NCBI GenBank assembly: GCA_051004815.1
Contig: JBPCJY010000239.1
Coordinates: forward strand, 1-26,093
Length of the DNA stretch: 26,093 bases
From: JBBQXY01 sp051004815
GTDB taxonomy: Bacteria > Chloroflexota > Ktedonobacteria > Ktedonobacterales > Ktedonobacteraceae
Reading direction: 5' to 3'
Shown here: positions 14,722-22,515 of the stretch, piece after piece
Layout of the letters: each line of letters opens with the position of its first letter
Position numbering within the stretch: the first letter of the stretch is position 1
Notes under the pieces: model-generated
The model's database searches: none
What the model saw: the letters and a program-made list of their open reading frames with translations, nothing else
Told to the model about the DNA's origin: nothing
Made by a program: the position numbers and the translations under genes

Positions 14722-16062
14722 ATGAAAAGGCACTCTCCACGCTCTCAGGGGCAGTCTGTCCCTGAGAGCGTCTCGGCACGGGAAACGCCCGCGATCATCA
14801 CGCCCAAGCTTCCAGAAAAGGGTCTGCTGCGTGCCTTCACCTCGTTACGGCAGCGCAACTATCGCCTTTACTGGTTTGGCCAGATGATCTCGTTCATGGG
14901 TACCACGATGCAAACTGTCGGGCAAGTCTGGCTGGTGCTGACCCACAGTGCCTGGCAGCTCGGTCTGGTGGGTGCGCTGCAAGCTTTGCCGATACTCCTC
15001 TTCTCGCTCTTCGGAGGAGTCTTTGCCGATCGCTGGCCCAAACGGCGCGTTTTGCTCTTGACCCAAGCGGTGTCCATGATCCAGGCATTTCTCCTCTGGG
15101 TACTGATCGCGACCGGCACGATACAGCTCTGGCATCTGTATGTCCTGGCGATGCTGCTGGGGCTTACGAACAGCCTGGGTAGACCAGCGAGCCGGGCGTT
15201 TGTCGTCGAGCTGGTCGGGCGCGAGGACCTGCCCAACGCTGTAGCCTTGAACTCTTCACTCTCTACTCTGGCACGCATCGTGGGTCCTGCCCTTGGGGGC
15301 ATCGTCATTGCCACAAGCGGTGTCACCATGCTCTTTCTGCTCAACGCGCTCAGCTTCCTTCCAGCGATAGTGGGTCTGGCACTGATCAAGAGTCACGAGC
15401 TGCACGCGCAGGTGCTCCGACCCAGAAGCGTGGGCGAGCGGCAGAATACCTGGCAGAGTCTGCGCGAAGGCGTGGACTATGTCTGGAAAACGCCCGCGGT
15501 GTTGTTGGTGATCCTGGTGGTTGGCCTGGTGTTGCTCTTCGGCTCGAACTTCAATGTCGTGCTCCCACTCTTCGCTACCGATGTGCTGCATGTGGGAGCA
15601 ACTGGCTTTGGCTTTCTTTCTGCAGCGACCGGTGCTGGCGCGTTACTCTCAGCGTTGTGGTTGGCCTGGAGCAACCAGCAGCCAACAATCCGCCGCGTGC
15701 TGATCGGCATGCTGGTCTTCGGGGTGTTGGAGGCGGTTTTTGCGCTCTCGCACATCTATCTCCTGTCATTGGTGCTCATCGCGAGTGTTGGCTTTACGGA
15801 GGAGGCCTTTGCCATGCAAGCCATGACGGTGCTCCAAACGGTTGCCTCTGACCACCTGAGCGGACGTGTCATGAGCGTGCAGGTACTCTTCTTCGACGGA
15901 AGCCTCCCACTAGGATATCTGCTGATGGGCTGGCTATCAGGTCTTTTCGGTGCTCCCATCGCCATGCTTATCGGTGCTCTTCTCTGCCTGCTGGTCGTGG
16001 GAGCCGGGTGGATATGGCGGAAACCAGCGGAGAAGGATTTTGCGGAACTAGTACGCTTGTAA
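14722..16062 (+). CDS. MFS exporter, EntS-like (MFS_3) family
   Basis: A 446-residue major facilitator with twelve predicted membrane helices, resembling the EntS/transmembrane secretion effector group that exports siderophores and drugs. Visible signatures are LRQRNYRLYWFGQMISFMG at the first helix, the loop 2-3 motif GGVFADRWPKRRVL, and the central SLREGVDYVWKTP before helix 7. The first 35 residues are a hydrophilic extension coded across a perfect 12-bp inverted repeat. The start is unclear: ATG 14722 and GTG 14704 are both in frame and neither has a good ribosome binding site; GAGAAGG at 14682-14688 is nearest. It could share promoter B with the preceding gene. The substrate is unknown. 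Confidence 0.88.
   Translation: MKRHSPRSQGQSVPESVSARETPAIITPKLPEKGLLRAFTSLRQRNYRLYWFGQMISFMGTTMQTVGQVWLVLTHSAWQLGLVGALQALPILLFSLFGGVFADRWPKRRVLLLTQAVSMIQAFLLWVLIATGTIQLWHLYVLAMLLGLTNSLGRPASRAFVVELVGREDLPNAVALNSSLSTLARIVGPALGGIVIATSGVTMLFLLNALSFLPAIVGLALIKSHELHAQVLRPRSVGERQNTWQSLREGVDYVWKTPAVLLVILVVGLVLLFGSNFNVVLPLFATDVLHVGATGFGFLSAATGAGALLSALWLAWSNQQPTIRRVLIGMLVFGVLEAVFALSHIYLLSLVLIASVGFTEEAFAMQAMTVLQTVASDHLSGRVMSVQVLFFDGSLPLGYLLMGWLSGLFGAPIAMLIGALLCLLVVGAGWIWRKPAEKDFAELVRL
14739..14771 (+). repeat. Perfect 12-bp inverted repeat at the 5' end of the MFS gene
   Basis: ACGCTCTCAGGG (14739-14750) and its exact complement (14760-14771) flank a 9-base loop. The hairpin lies within the first codons of the MFS frame, or just before them if a later start is used. 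It has no T-run. It may be an operator, a translational control hairpin or an attenuating structure between this gene and the one before. Confidence 0.55.
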
Positions 16063-16089
16063 GTGTCTTCCGCGATGCGAAGGCCTTAC
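16059..16089 (+). terminator. Weak imperfect hairpin at the MFS stop codon
   Basis: GTAAG (16059-16063) pairs with CTTAC (16085-16089), and CTTCCGC (16067-16073) pairs imperfectly with GCGAAG (16077-16082), around the MFS stop. There is an internal loop, one bulge and no T-run. The rest of the 178-bp convergent spacer shows nothing else. Confidence 0.3.
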
Positions 16090-16240
16090 TCATTCGGCGA
16101 CGACGCGGTATAGAGATGGATAAGCGACAAAGTTCCTTTTCTTGTGAATAAAATGCTTACATGTTGTTCATGAGATACATCTGAGTCTATCGTTTTCAAC
16201 ATTAGATAGCCAGCTTGCACTGGTTTGGTATTGGCGGAAG

Positions 16241-16657
16241 TCAGGATGTACGCAGCCGTGTCCAACCAGTATACCCTTTAGCGAGTACATAGGCAATGAG
16301 AGTAATCACCGCCAGGCTTCCATCGAAAGTCAGAATGGTCTGGGCATCGGCCACCCCTCGTCCGAGCAGAACAAGCCCACTGATAGCTAGCGCAGCTTTG
16401 TCTAGTATGGCCAATTCCCAGATCCCAGGATAACGGCGTGGCCAGAACGCGAGGAGCACATAGAGGCCGCTGAAGACGACGAAGCCATACATACGCCAGA
16501 TCTCGACCACCTGTGTGGCAGGATTCGCCGTGGCAACCGAGGTGATGGAAGTCACGAACGAGATGAAAGCACCGATCGCTGCAAGCAGCATCAAACCATT
16601 CGCAACCCTATCACGCCATGGCGCGACAGGACGAGTTGAGGTGTCTAAAGAAGCCAT
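16241..16657 (-). CDS. Small four-helix membrane protein, hypothetical
   Basis: A 138-residue protein without a recognised family. A short hydrophilic N-terminus (STRPVAPWRDRVANG) is followed by about four hydrophobic segments at 20-42, 56-70, 87-101 and 114-128, so it is an integral membrane protein with both ends probably in the cytoplasm. A very good ribosome binding site (GGAGGG, about six bases upstream) supports the start. TATACT and TATACAA-like hexamers lie on the minus strand near 16733-16743 without a clear -35. It converges with the MFS gene, and its promoter region backs onto the urea transporter remnant. Function cannot be assigned. Confidence 0.72.
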   Translation of the reverse strand: MASLDTSTRPVAPWRDRVANGLMLLAAIGAFISFVTSITSVATANPATQVVEIWRMYGFVVFSGLYVLLAFWPRRYPGIWELAILDKAALAISGLVLLGRGVADAQTILTFDGSLAVITLIAYVLAKGYTGWTRLRTS

Positions 16658-17068
16658 CTATCCCTCCTTTTTTCTAGATCTGTGTTGAGCTTTCAACGAG
16701 AAAAACCACACGACGACACCGGTATTGCCTTGTATAGTATATCATGGTGTCGATTTGGAAGGTGTTTCCTCCTTTACTAGTATTGCATCAGAAGATGAGA
16801 CGAACTTGTGAACAAGGTGAAATAAAACTGAGAATGAAGAGTTGTCACCGACACCCTATCCTGTCGTTGGTAGTGGTCAAAGAAGGAATGCTGTGGTAGA
16901 GTTAGAGTGAAGGGCAGCCAATCTTTGAGAGGTGGAAGTCCCACATGATAACTGTCACCGTTCATTGTCCACTATGAGCTACTATCCCACCCATCGCTGA
17001 ACTGGCGAAGCAGAATGTACGCCAGACGGGAATAATGGGAAAGTTCAATGTTTTTGGGAGGAAAAGAA
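16658..17068. other. 411-bp non-coding stretch
   Basis: No convincing gene is visible. CGACACC (16714-16720) and GGTGTCG (16746-16752) are inverted arms around TATA-rich sequence that may hold the promoter of the minus-strand membrane protein. CTGGCG and CGCCAG flank a 12-base loop near 17003-17026. A 62-codon minus-strand frame (16777-16965) lacks a ribosome binding site and family resemblance. The region may contain remains of whatever preceded the urea transporter. Confidence 0.4.
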
Positions 17069-17768
17069 ATGGCTAGAGTAAGTCTAACCTGGGAGAACGG
17101 TGTTCAGCACAATAGTTTTATACAGTTCATTGATATAAACCTGCGCGGGGCAGGCCAGGTGATGTTTCAGAACAATCCACTAACTGGATTGCTGTTCATT
17201 ATCGGGATATTCTGGGGCGCGATCGTTGCTGGAAGTATCGCGATTGGGATCGGTGCTGTTGTCGCTTTGCTAATCAGCACTCTCACAGCCATGGCGCTGC
17301 GTGGATATGGGATCTCTACGCCAGGGTCTCTATGGGTTCAATGGCATCCTGGTTGGTAATAGGAGTGGCAACATTTATCCAGAACACCCCACTGATGGGT
17401 GTATCTCATTATTGGTGCCGCTGTATCCACGGTGGTCATGCTGGCTATCACGAATCTGATGAAGAACTGGGACTGCGGTGGGCCTGATTATCGCACTGCT
17501 GTTCGGTGCGAATGCGCACAGCATTGGCATCGGGCTGTACGGCTTCAGTGCCGTACTGACGGCAATCGCATTGGGCAGCGTCTTTTACTCACCATCTTTG
17601 AAAGTGGTGCTTTATACCATTGCAGGTGTGATCTTTACTGTCATTGTTCAGGCCGCACTAAACACCGCATTGTTACCCATTGGTATACCGACCTTTACAG
17701 CACCGTTCGTATTAGCAACATGGCTATTCCTGTTGCCGAAAGAGAAGCTCGCGCCCGGAACAGTGTGA
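17069..17768 (+). pseudogene. Urea transporter (UT family), frameshifted and internally deleted
   Basis: The remains of a PF03253-type urea channel. It opens well: GGGAGG at 17056-17061 precedes ATG 17069, and the frame reads LRGAGQVMFQNNPLTGLLF and IGIFWGA, typical of the first half. The frame is then lost at about 17311-17324 (GLYGFNGILVG continues in another frame), again at about 17357-17362 (IGVATFIQNTPLMG) and at about 17398-17404 (VYLIIGAAVSTVVMLAITNL). At about 17465-17480 the frame changes once more, and the sequence jumps from the end of the first half to the middle of the second (LIIALLFGANAHS, GIGLYGFSAVLTAIALG), ending in PFVLATWLFLLPKE. About 80-100 codons appear to be missing, judged from the family's two-fold repeat. 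Several breaks make sequencing error unlikely as the whole explanation. Confidence 0.85.
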
Positions 17769-17802
17769 ATGTTCTTGAACGTTTGGTTGCTAGCGCACAG
17801 CC

Positions 17803-17910
17803 TCACAGCTGAGCAATCAAATAGACCCCTTCCTCAAAAACCATTGGAGGAGTGACAAGTACGCCATTGTGCTTGTCACCTCTTCCGCTACAACCCTTGT
17901 CCCCTTCCAC
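17803..17910 (-). CDS. Possible 35-residue leaderless reading frame downstream of promoter copy C
   Basis: GTG at 17910 lies seven bases after the TATGCT of copy C, the same spacing as TATACT to ATG at trpB, so a transcript could begin with this start codon. The product ends GVYLIAQL and has no family I recognise. A second candidate on the same transcript is a 16-codon frame (17867-17817) that reads MAYLSLLQWFLRKGSI, behind a GGAAGAGG sequence. Either, or neither, may be translated; the transcript may instead be a small RNA. Support is positional only. Confidence 0.2.
   Translation of the reverse strand: MEGDKGCSGRGDKHNGVLVTPPMVFEEGVYLIAQL
17852..17879. repeat. Hairpin-forming inverted repeat
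   Basis: GTGACAAG (17852-17859) and CTTGTCAC (17872-17879) are perfect 8-bp arms with a 12-base loop. It lies downstream of the urea transporter remnant, and on the minus strand within the transcript expected from promoter copy C, where it would cover the ATG at 17867. There is no T-run, so a terminator role is doubtful. Confidence 0.5.
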
Positions 17911-17917
17911 TGCTCTA

Positions 17918-17972
17918 AGCATAGCATCGCTCCATGAACTCGCTCTGTGAATATGCTGAATCAGGGCTGAGA
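17918..17972 (-). promoter_or_regulatory. Four-repeat regulated promoter, copy C (orphan)
   Basis: Minus-strand heptamers TCTCAGC (17972-17966), ATTCAGC (17961-17955), TCACAGA (17950-17944) and GTTCATG (17939-17933) lie at 11-bp pitch. TATGCT (17923-17918) follows after nine bases. It points toward the 3' end of the urea transporter remnant, where no proven gene lies. Reading on the opposite strand, the phosphoesterase at 18077 starts about 105 bases away. Confidence 0.65.
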
Positions 17973-18019
17973 ATATGCTAGTCACGAATCGTGCATAGCT
18001 GTACGTTCATTCAGAACGG

Positions 18020-18048
18020 TTGGCAGATTTAGGCCAGCCGCTTGTAGT
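18020..18048 (+). promoter_or_regulatory. Possible promoter of the large secreted phosphoesterase
   Basis: TTGGCA (18020-18025) and TGTAGT (18043-18048) are 17 bp apart on the plus strand. The transcript would begin near 18055, just before the AGGAGG (18062-18067) and ATG 18077. The -10 is a poor match, hence the moderate confidence. Confidence 0.4.
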
Positions 18049-18076
18049 GTGTAATCCGTGCAGGAGGAACAACTGA

Positions 18077-20224
18077 ATGAGCCTGATGAGACGACGGCCT
18101 CTTAGCCGCTTTGTCGTTACCACGCTGCTCCTATTCCTGATGGGTGCTGGAACAGTGAGTATGGGGAAATTGTATGTGTCCCTTGATGCCCACGCTGCTG
18201 GTGTAAGCTGCCAGCTTCATTCGGCGCAAGGTGCTATCCAACATGTGATTTATATCCAGTTCGACAATACCCATTTCACCCGCGATAATCCTAATATTCC
18301 CTCCGATCTTGAGCAGATGCCGAATCTATTGCACTTTATCGAGAACAATGGCGTGATGATCGCCAACAATCATACACCGCTGATTGCACATACAGCGGAC
18401 GATGTGATTACCTCCATCACCGGCACCTATGGCGATCAGCAGGGAGTGCCGATTGCCAACACGTATGGCTATTACAATCCTGATGGCACGAGCAGTATGG
18501 CCAATGCGTTCACTTACTGGACTGATCCTATTTATGATCCCAAAGTCGCTTCACCGAGCGATACCACCTACAATATGCTGACGGCTGATGGCAAGAACGC
18601 GCCCGCGCCGTGGGTGCCATACACACGCACAGGCTGCAACTTTGGCTCTGTGATGTCGGGCAACACCGCCTTAGAGAATACCGGAACCGACATTACTACC
18701 GTGTTCGGAGCCACCTCGCCTGAAGAGCAGGAAGCGCAGTCCAATCCAACACTTGCCCAGGCCGACTATGTCGGTATCGCTGTTCACTGCGCTGCAAGCG
18801 ATGCCCTCTGTTCCAGCACGAACAAGGGCAAGTCAGATGTACTGCCGGATGAGCCAGGTGGATACTCCGGCTATCAGGCACTGTACGGTAACAAATACGT
18901 CGCGCCGCAGATTAGTCCCAGTGGCCCGATGACCGATCTGGATGGTAACGTCATTCAGGATGCCAAAGGCAATGCAGGCTTTCCAGGCTTTGATAGCATG
19001 TCAGCCACCGTATCGCTTTCCTACATAGCCGCCATGCAGGAACATGGAGTGCCAATCACCTATGCATACATTTCCGATGTGCATGACAACCACGCCGCGG
19101 GAAAAGCCTATGGTCCTGGTGAGGCGGGCTATGTAGCTGCGCTGAAAGCCTACGATGGTGCTTTCGGCAAATTCTTTACCCGTCTTGCCAACGATGGCAT
19201 CAACAAGAGCAATACGATGTTCGTCTTCACGGCTGACGAGGGCGACCATTTCGTGGGCGGCGCACCCAGTCCAGCGAACTGCGATGGCGTCACCACGCCC
19301 TGCACCTACAGTCAGATCGGTGAAATTGATGTCAACCTGACAGGCTTACTGGCGACTCAGCAAAAGGTGACTACCGCCTTCAACGCGCATGCCGACTCAG
19401 CACCGAATTTCTATCTGAACGGCAATCCGTCTCCCAGCGGTTCTACCACACGTACATTCGAGCACGCAGTGGCGGCTCTAACCGCGACCAATCCTATCAC
19501 GAACGCCACTGATACACTGACCAACTATATGGCCGACCCGGTCGAGATGAAACTGCTACACATGGTGACGGGCGATCCGCAGCGCACACCGACTTTCACG
19601 GAATTCGGCGATCCCAACTATTATCAGGCCACTGGAACTGCTCGTTGCAGCACACCATGCGTGGTGGAGGGAGCCACGTATGCCTGGAATCATGGCGATG
19701 TCTCACCTGACATCAATACGACGTGGCTGGGCATGGTAGGACCAGGCGTAAATCAGACTGGAGTTGATACCACCACCTGGTCTGATCACACCGATATTCG
19801 CCCAACTATTCTGACCCTGGTTGGCTTGAAGGACGATTATACACTGGCCGGTCGTGCGCTCTTTGAAGACCTTGCTGACGCCGCGCTCCCTTCGACGGTA
19901 GTCAATTCGCGCCAGATCATCACACAGTTAGCGCAAGTGTACAAGCAGATCAACGCGCCTGTTGGTCAGCTTGGCCTCGATAGCCTCAAGGTGTCTACAA
20001 AGGCCATCAAGAGCAATGATCCGGGCGACACTACCTACACCAACCTGGAAAATCAGTTGACCTCGATCACCACCCAACGTGACGCACTGGCAAACCAAAT
20101 GATTACCATGCTGGAAGGTGCCGAGTTCAATGCGCAGCCTGTCGATGCAACGCAGGCGCAACAGTTGATCGACCAGGGCAACGCTCTCTTACAGCAGGTA
20201 AGCAAGTTGGCGGCAAACTCGTAA
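18077..20224 (+). CDS. Secreted alkaline-phosphatase-superfamily protein
   Basis: A 715-residue exported protein. A basic start (MRRRPLSR) and hydrophobic stretch at 12-29 form a signal, with probable cleavage near AHA-AGV at 40-41. The alkaline phosphatase/phosphoesterase fold is suggested by HVIYIQFDNTHFTRDNP (56-72), an ANNHTPLIAHTADD block at 96-109, the metal-site-like FTADEGDH at 384-391, AWNHGD near 536-541 and WSDHTDIRPT at 568-577. The nucleophile cannot be named with certainty. The last 100 residues look helical and coiled (ENQLTSITTQRDALANQM, ATQAQQLIDQGNALLQQV). AGGAGG six-mer and spacing make the start firm. The gene ends at a long hairpin. It is the second extracellular phosphoesterase in the window but is not closely similar to the first. 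The substrate is unknown. Confidence 0.82.
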   Translation: MSLMRRRPLSRFVVTTLLLFLMGAGTVSMGKLYVSLDAHAAGVSCQLHSAQGAIQHVIYIQFDNTHFTRDNPNIPSDLEQMPNLLHFIENNGVMIANNHTPLIAHTADDVITSITGTYGDQQGVPIANTYGYYNPDGTSSMANAFTYWTDPIYDPKVASPSDTTYNMLTADGKNAPAPWVPYTRTGCNFGSVMSGNTALENTGTDITTVFGATSPEEQEAQSNPTLAQADYVGIAVHCAASDALCSSTNKGKSDVLPDEPGGYSGYQALYGNKYVAPQISPSGPMTDLDGNVIQDAKGNAGFPGFDSMSATVSLSYIAAMQEHGVPITYAYISDVHDNHAAGKAYGPGEAGYVAALKAYDGAFGKFFTRLANDGINKSNTMFVFTADEGDHFVGGAPSPANCDGVTTPCTYSQIGEIDVNLTGLLATQQKVTTAFNAHADSAPNFYLNGNPSPSGSTTRTFEHAVAALTATNPITNATDTLTNYMADPVEMKLLHMVTGDPQRTPTFTEFGDPNYYQATGTARCSTPCVVEGATYAWNHGDVSPDINTTWLGMVGPGVNQTGVDTTTWSDHTDIRPTILTLVGLKDDYTLAGRALFEDLADAALPSTVVNSRQIITQLAQVYKQINAPVGQLGLDSLKVSTKAIKSNDPGDTTYTNLENQLTSITTQRDALANQMITMLEGAEFNAQPVDATQAQQLIDQGNALLQQVSKLAANS

Positions 20225-20238
20225 TCTGAACCTTTATC

Positions 20239-20286
20239 AAGAACAACACAGAGGTAGGCTGTGTAGTCTACCTCTGCGTTGTTCTT
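20239..20286. terminator. Long bidirectional terminator hairpin
   Basis: AAGAACAAC (20239-20247) plus CAGAGGTAG (20249-20257) pair with CTACCTCTG (20268-20276) plus GTTGTTCTT (20278-20286). This gives an 18-bp stem with one mismatch and a 10-base loop. It lies between the stop of the secreted phosphoesterase and that of the opposing flavoprotein gene. The arm ends supply short A and T runs on both strands. Confidence 0.75.
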
Positions 20287-20328
20287 TGCATGTTGGAGAG
20301 CATTCCAAACAGTGCTTCGTTGTCTTTA

Positions 20329-21297
20329 CTACAGGAGCTTGCTGCAACGGTCACGGAGCAATTGTTCCGCGCCATCCCCCAACTGGCGGATGACGTCCGC
20401 TGCGGGTTGTTCTCGCTTCACCAGTCCCACTGCTTCGCCTGCATAGATATAGGCGAGATCGTAATTCTTAGCGGCAATAGCCTCCGCGAGCTGTTGACGC
20501 GCTGCACTGGCCTGTGGAAGGGCATCTATGTGGGCGTGCCATTGCTCAGTAAAGCGATTGTGCAGAGCGCGACCGGGATACTGCGGGGGCCAGGCAAGTC
20601 CTTGCGCGACATCAAACGCACGGGTGAGAATGGTGTCGGTTTCCTGGGCTTGCACGATACGCGCCCTGGCCTGCTCCGTGTTCTCGCATTCAGGAGAGGC
20701 AAGCAAACAGGTTCCCACCCACACTCCATCGGCACCAGCAGCGAGGGCCGCAGCCACCCCTCGTGGAGAGGCGATACCACCAGCAACGAGCACGGGTACC
20801 TGAACCGCGTCAAGTACAGATTGCAGCAGAGGGAGCGTACTTACCTGACCAGTGACGTGTCCTCCCGCTTCCATCCCCTGCACAACGATGAGATCAACGC
20901 CAGCTTGCGCTGCCTGTATAGCCTCAGCTCGTGCATTGACTTGCGTAGCAAGCAAAATGCCGTGCTGATGCAGTCGCTCTACATAGGGAGCAGGAGAACC
21001 AAACGAAAGGGAGATGAGAAAAGGGTTGGCCTCTATCGCCGCGTCAAGCAGATCGGGACGCCTCTCCATGGCCCAGGCGTGCATTCCGATGCCAAAACGC
21101 CCCTGCTCCGTTCCACGGGCAATGGCCGCCTCTCGCGCAAGGAACTCGACTGATTCTGTACTGCCGATGCCGATCATCCCCAGTCCCCCGGCTTGTGAGA
21201 CGGCACGAGCCAGCCGTCCTCTTCCAACATAGGCCATCGGAGCACCGATAATGGGATAGCGCAAACCCCAGGTTGTTGTTAGATACGTATGAAGCAT
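20329..21297 (-). CDS. Nitronate monooxygenase-family flavoprotein
   Basis: A 322-residue FMN-dependent TIM-barrel protein of the NMO/2-nitropropane dioxygenase family, which oxidises alkyl nitronates such as propionate 3-nitronate; some relatives are enoyl-ACP reductases (FabK). Visible blocks are LRYPIIGAPMA at 12-22, GGLGMIG, the catalytic-loop motif QGMEAGGH with H147, VLVAGGIASP and ADGVWVGTCLLAS for FMN phosphate binding. Length is normal. AAGGAGC lies about eight bases before the ATG. The QGxEAGGH form favours the class I NMO reading over FabK, but the split is not certain. It is the last gene on the minus strand before the shared terminator, about 180 bp downstream of terC. Confidence 0.88.
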   Translation of the reverse strand: MLHTYLTTTWGLRYPIIGAPMAYVGRGRLARAVSQAGGLGMIGIGSTESVEFLAREAAIARGTEQGRFGIGMHAWAMERRPDLLDAAIEANPFLISLSFGSPAPYVERLHQHGILLATQVNARAEAIQAAQAGVDLIVVQGMEAGGHVTGQVSTLPLLQSVLDAVQVPVLVAGGIASPRGVAAALAAGADGVWVGTCLLASPECENTEQARARIVQAQETDTILTRAFDVAQGLAWPPQYPGRALHNRFTEQWHAHIDALPQASAARQQLAEAIAAKNYDLAYIYAGEAVGLVKREQPAADVIRQLGDGAEQLLRDRCSKLL

Positions 21298-21419
21298 GAT
21301 ACGCTCCTTATGTCATCTTTACTCAATACACCGATTGATCTTCCTCATGGCATCTTCCGCGTTTGGAAGGTGCCTCTGGGTGCTACTATAACATGTACAT
21401 AGTCAGGAGTGCGCCCATA

Positions 21420-21449
21420 TTCTTGCGCAATTGTACCACGTTCTTGCGC
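21420..21449. repeat. Direct repeat TTCTTGCGC, 21 bp apart
   Basis: TTCTTGCGC occurs at 21420-21428 and again at 21441-21449, two helical turns apart, between the terC stop and the flavoprotein start. On the minus strand a TACAAT hexamer lies between the copies. It may be a regulator site for the flavoprotein gene; this is inference only. Confidence 0.3.
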
Positions 21450-21474
21450 TACTGCTACCGCTAGCGTTTAGGAA

Positions 21475-22464
21475 TCAGCACTGCTTGTGCGTAATGCTCT
21501 CGATTGGGAGGGGTTGCGCTTGTTCTTTCGGCTCTATAGGCTTTTCTGGCAAGTGGCGAACACGTATCACAGAAGCAACTATCGCAAGAGCCAGGACGAG
21601 CGCGATGATCGCCAGCGACAGGAGAGTCGGGATGGGGTAGATATCTGCCAGCACCATCTTCACCCCAACATAGCTGAGAATCACTGCTAATCCAAGCTTC
21701 AGATAGTAGAACTTATCGATCACGTTCGCAAACACAAAGTAGAGGGAACGCAGACCGAGAATGGCGAAGACGTTCGAAGTGTACACAATAAAAGGATCAC
21801 CCGTCACCGCGAAGACGGCAGGAATGGAGTCCACCGCGAAGATCAGGTCCGTACTCTCGATGATGAGCAGGACCAAGAGCAATGGCGTCACCATGAATTG
21901 ACCCGCACGCCGCACGGCGAAGCGGTCATGCTCATAGTCGTCTGTCACTGGGACTATGCGGCGGACGAGTTTCAACAATGGATTGCGTTCAGGGTGAACT
22001 TCCGTTTCTTTCTGTAGGCCCATCCTGATCCCTGTAAAGATCAAAAAGGCCCCGAACAGGTAGAGAATCCAATGGAACTCTTCCAACAGTACCGCTCCCA
22101 CCGCGATCAAGATGCCACGCATCACCAATGCGCCCAGGATACCCCAGAAGAGAACACGATGCTGATAGGCTGCTGGCACACGAAAGTAGGTGAAAAGTAG
22201 TACAAAGATAAAGATGTTATCCACACTGAGCGATTTTTCGATCAGCCAGCCTGTGAAAAATTGCAATGCTGGCTCAGGTCCTCTTAAAAAGTACAAGCCA
22301 GCATTGAAGATCAGTGCGAGCGTGATCCACACCACGCTCCAGAGCGAGGCTTCTTTCAATGAGACGCTATGCGCTTTGCGATGAAAAACACCGAGGTCAA
22401 TAGCGAGCATCGCAAGGACAAACAGGTTAAAACCTATCCAAGGCCACACTGCTCCTACAAACAT
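21475..22464 (-). CDS. terC: TerC/Alx-family membrane protein
   Basis: A 329-residue integral membrane protein of the TerC family, with about nine hydrophobic segments. The two signature blocks are present: EKSLSVDNIFIF from residue 76 (D82), and ESTDLIFAVDSIPAVFAVT at 203-221 (D206, D212). The conserved acidic residues probably bind metal. Relatives include E. coli Alx, linked to manganese export and alkaline pH, and TerC of tellurite resistance clusters; some help metallate exported enzymes. A cytoplasmic tail of about 30 Pro/Glu-rich residues ends the protein. GGAAGGGAGAAG lies before the start. The gene is preceded by four-repeat promoter copy D. No other ter genes are present, so an Alx-like housekeeping or metal role is likelier than tellurite resistance. 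Confidence 0.93.
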   Translation of the reverse strand: MFVGAVWPWIGFNLFVLAMLAIDLGVFHRKAHSVSLKEASLWSVVWITLALIFNAGLYFLRGPEPALQFFTGWLIEKSLSVDNIFIFVLLFTYFRVPAAYQHRVLFWGILGALVMRGILIAVGAVLLEEFHWILYLFGAFLIFTGIRMGLQKETEVHPERNPLLKLVRRIVPVTDDYEHDRFAVRRAGQFMVTPLLLVLLIIESTDLIFAVDSIPAVFAVTGDPFIVYTSNVFAILGLRSLYFVFANVIDKFYYLKLGLAVILSYVGVKMVLADIYPIPTLLSLAIIALVLALAIVASVIRVRHLPEKPIEPKEQAQPLPIESITHKQC

Positions 22465-22515
22465 GCGCTCTTCTCCCTTCCTGAGATAGGCGATACAAAT
22501 CTTCCGACTGCTCTA

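Noticed and set aside
16905..16955. GAGAGGTGGAAGTCCCAC-like string reminiscent of group II intron RNA
   Set aside because: No domain V/VI hairpin, no reverse transcriptase frame and no intron boundary were found; the resemblance is too short.
16777..16965. 62-codon minus-strand frame in the non-coding stretch
   Set aside because: No ribosome binding site and no recognisable motif; length is within chance for this region.
20290..21153. 287-codon open frame on the plus strand opposite the flavoprotein gene
   Set aside because: It is antisense to a well-recognised gene, has no family resemblance and the composition of a shadow frame.
21475..22464. Tellurite resistance operon
   Set aside because: No terA, terB, terD, terE or terZ-like gene lies nearby; lone TerC/Alx proteins are widespread without tellurite resistance.
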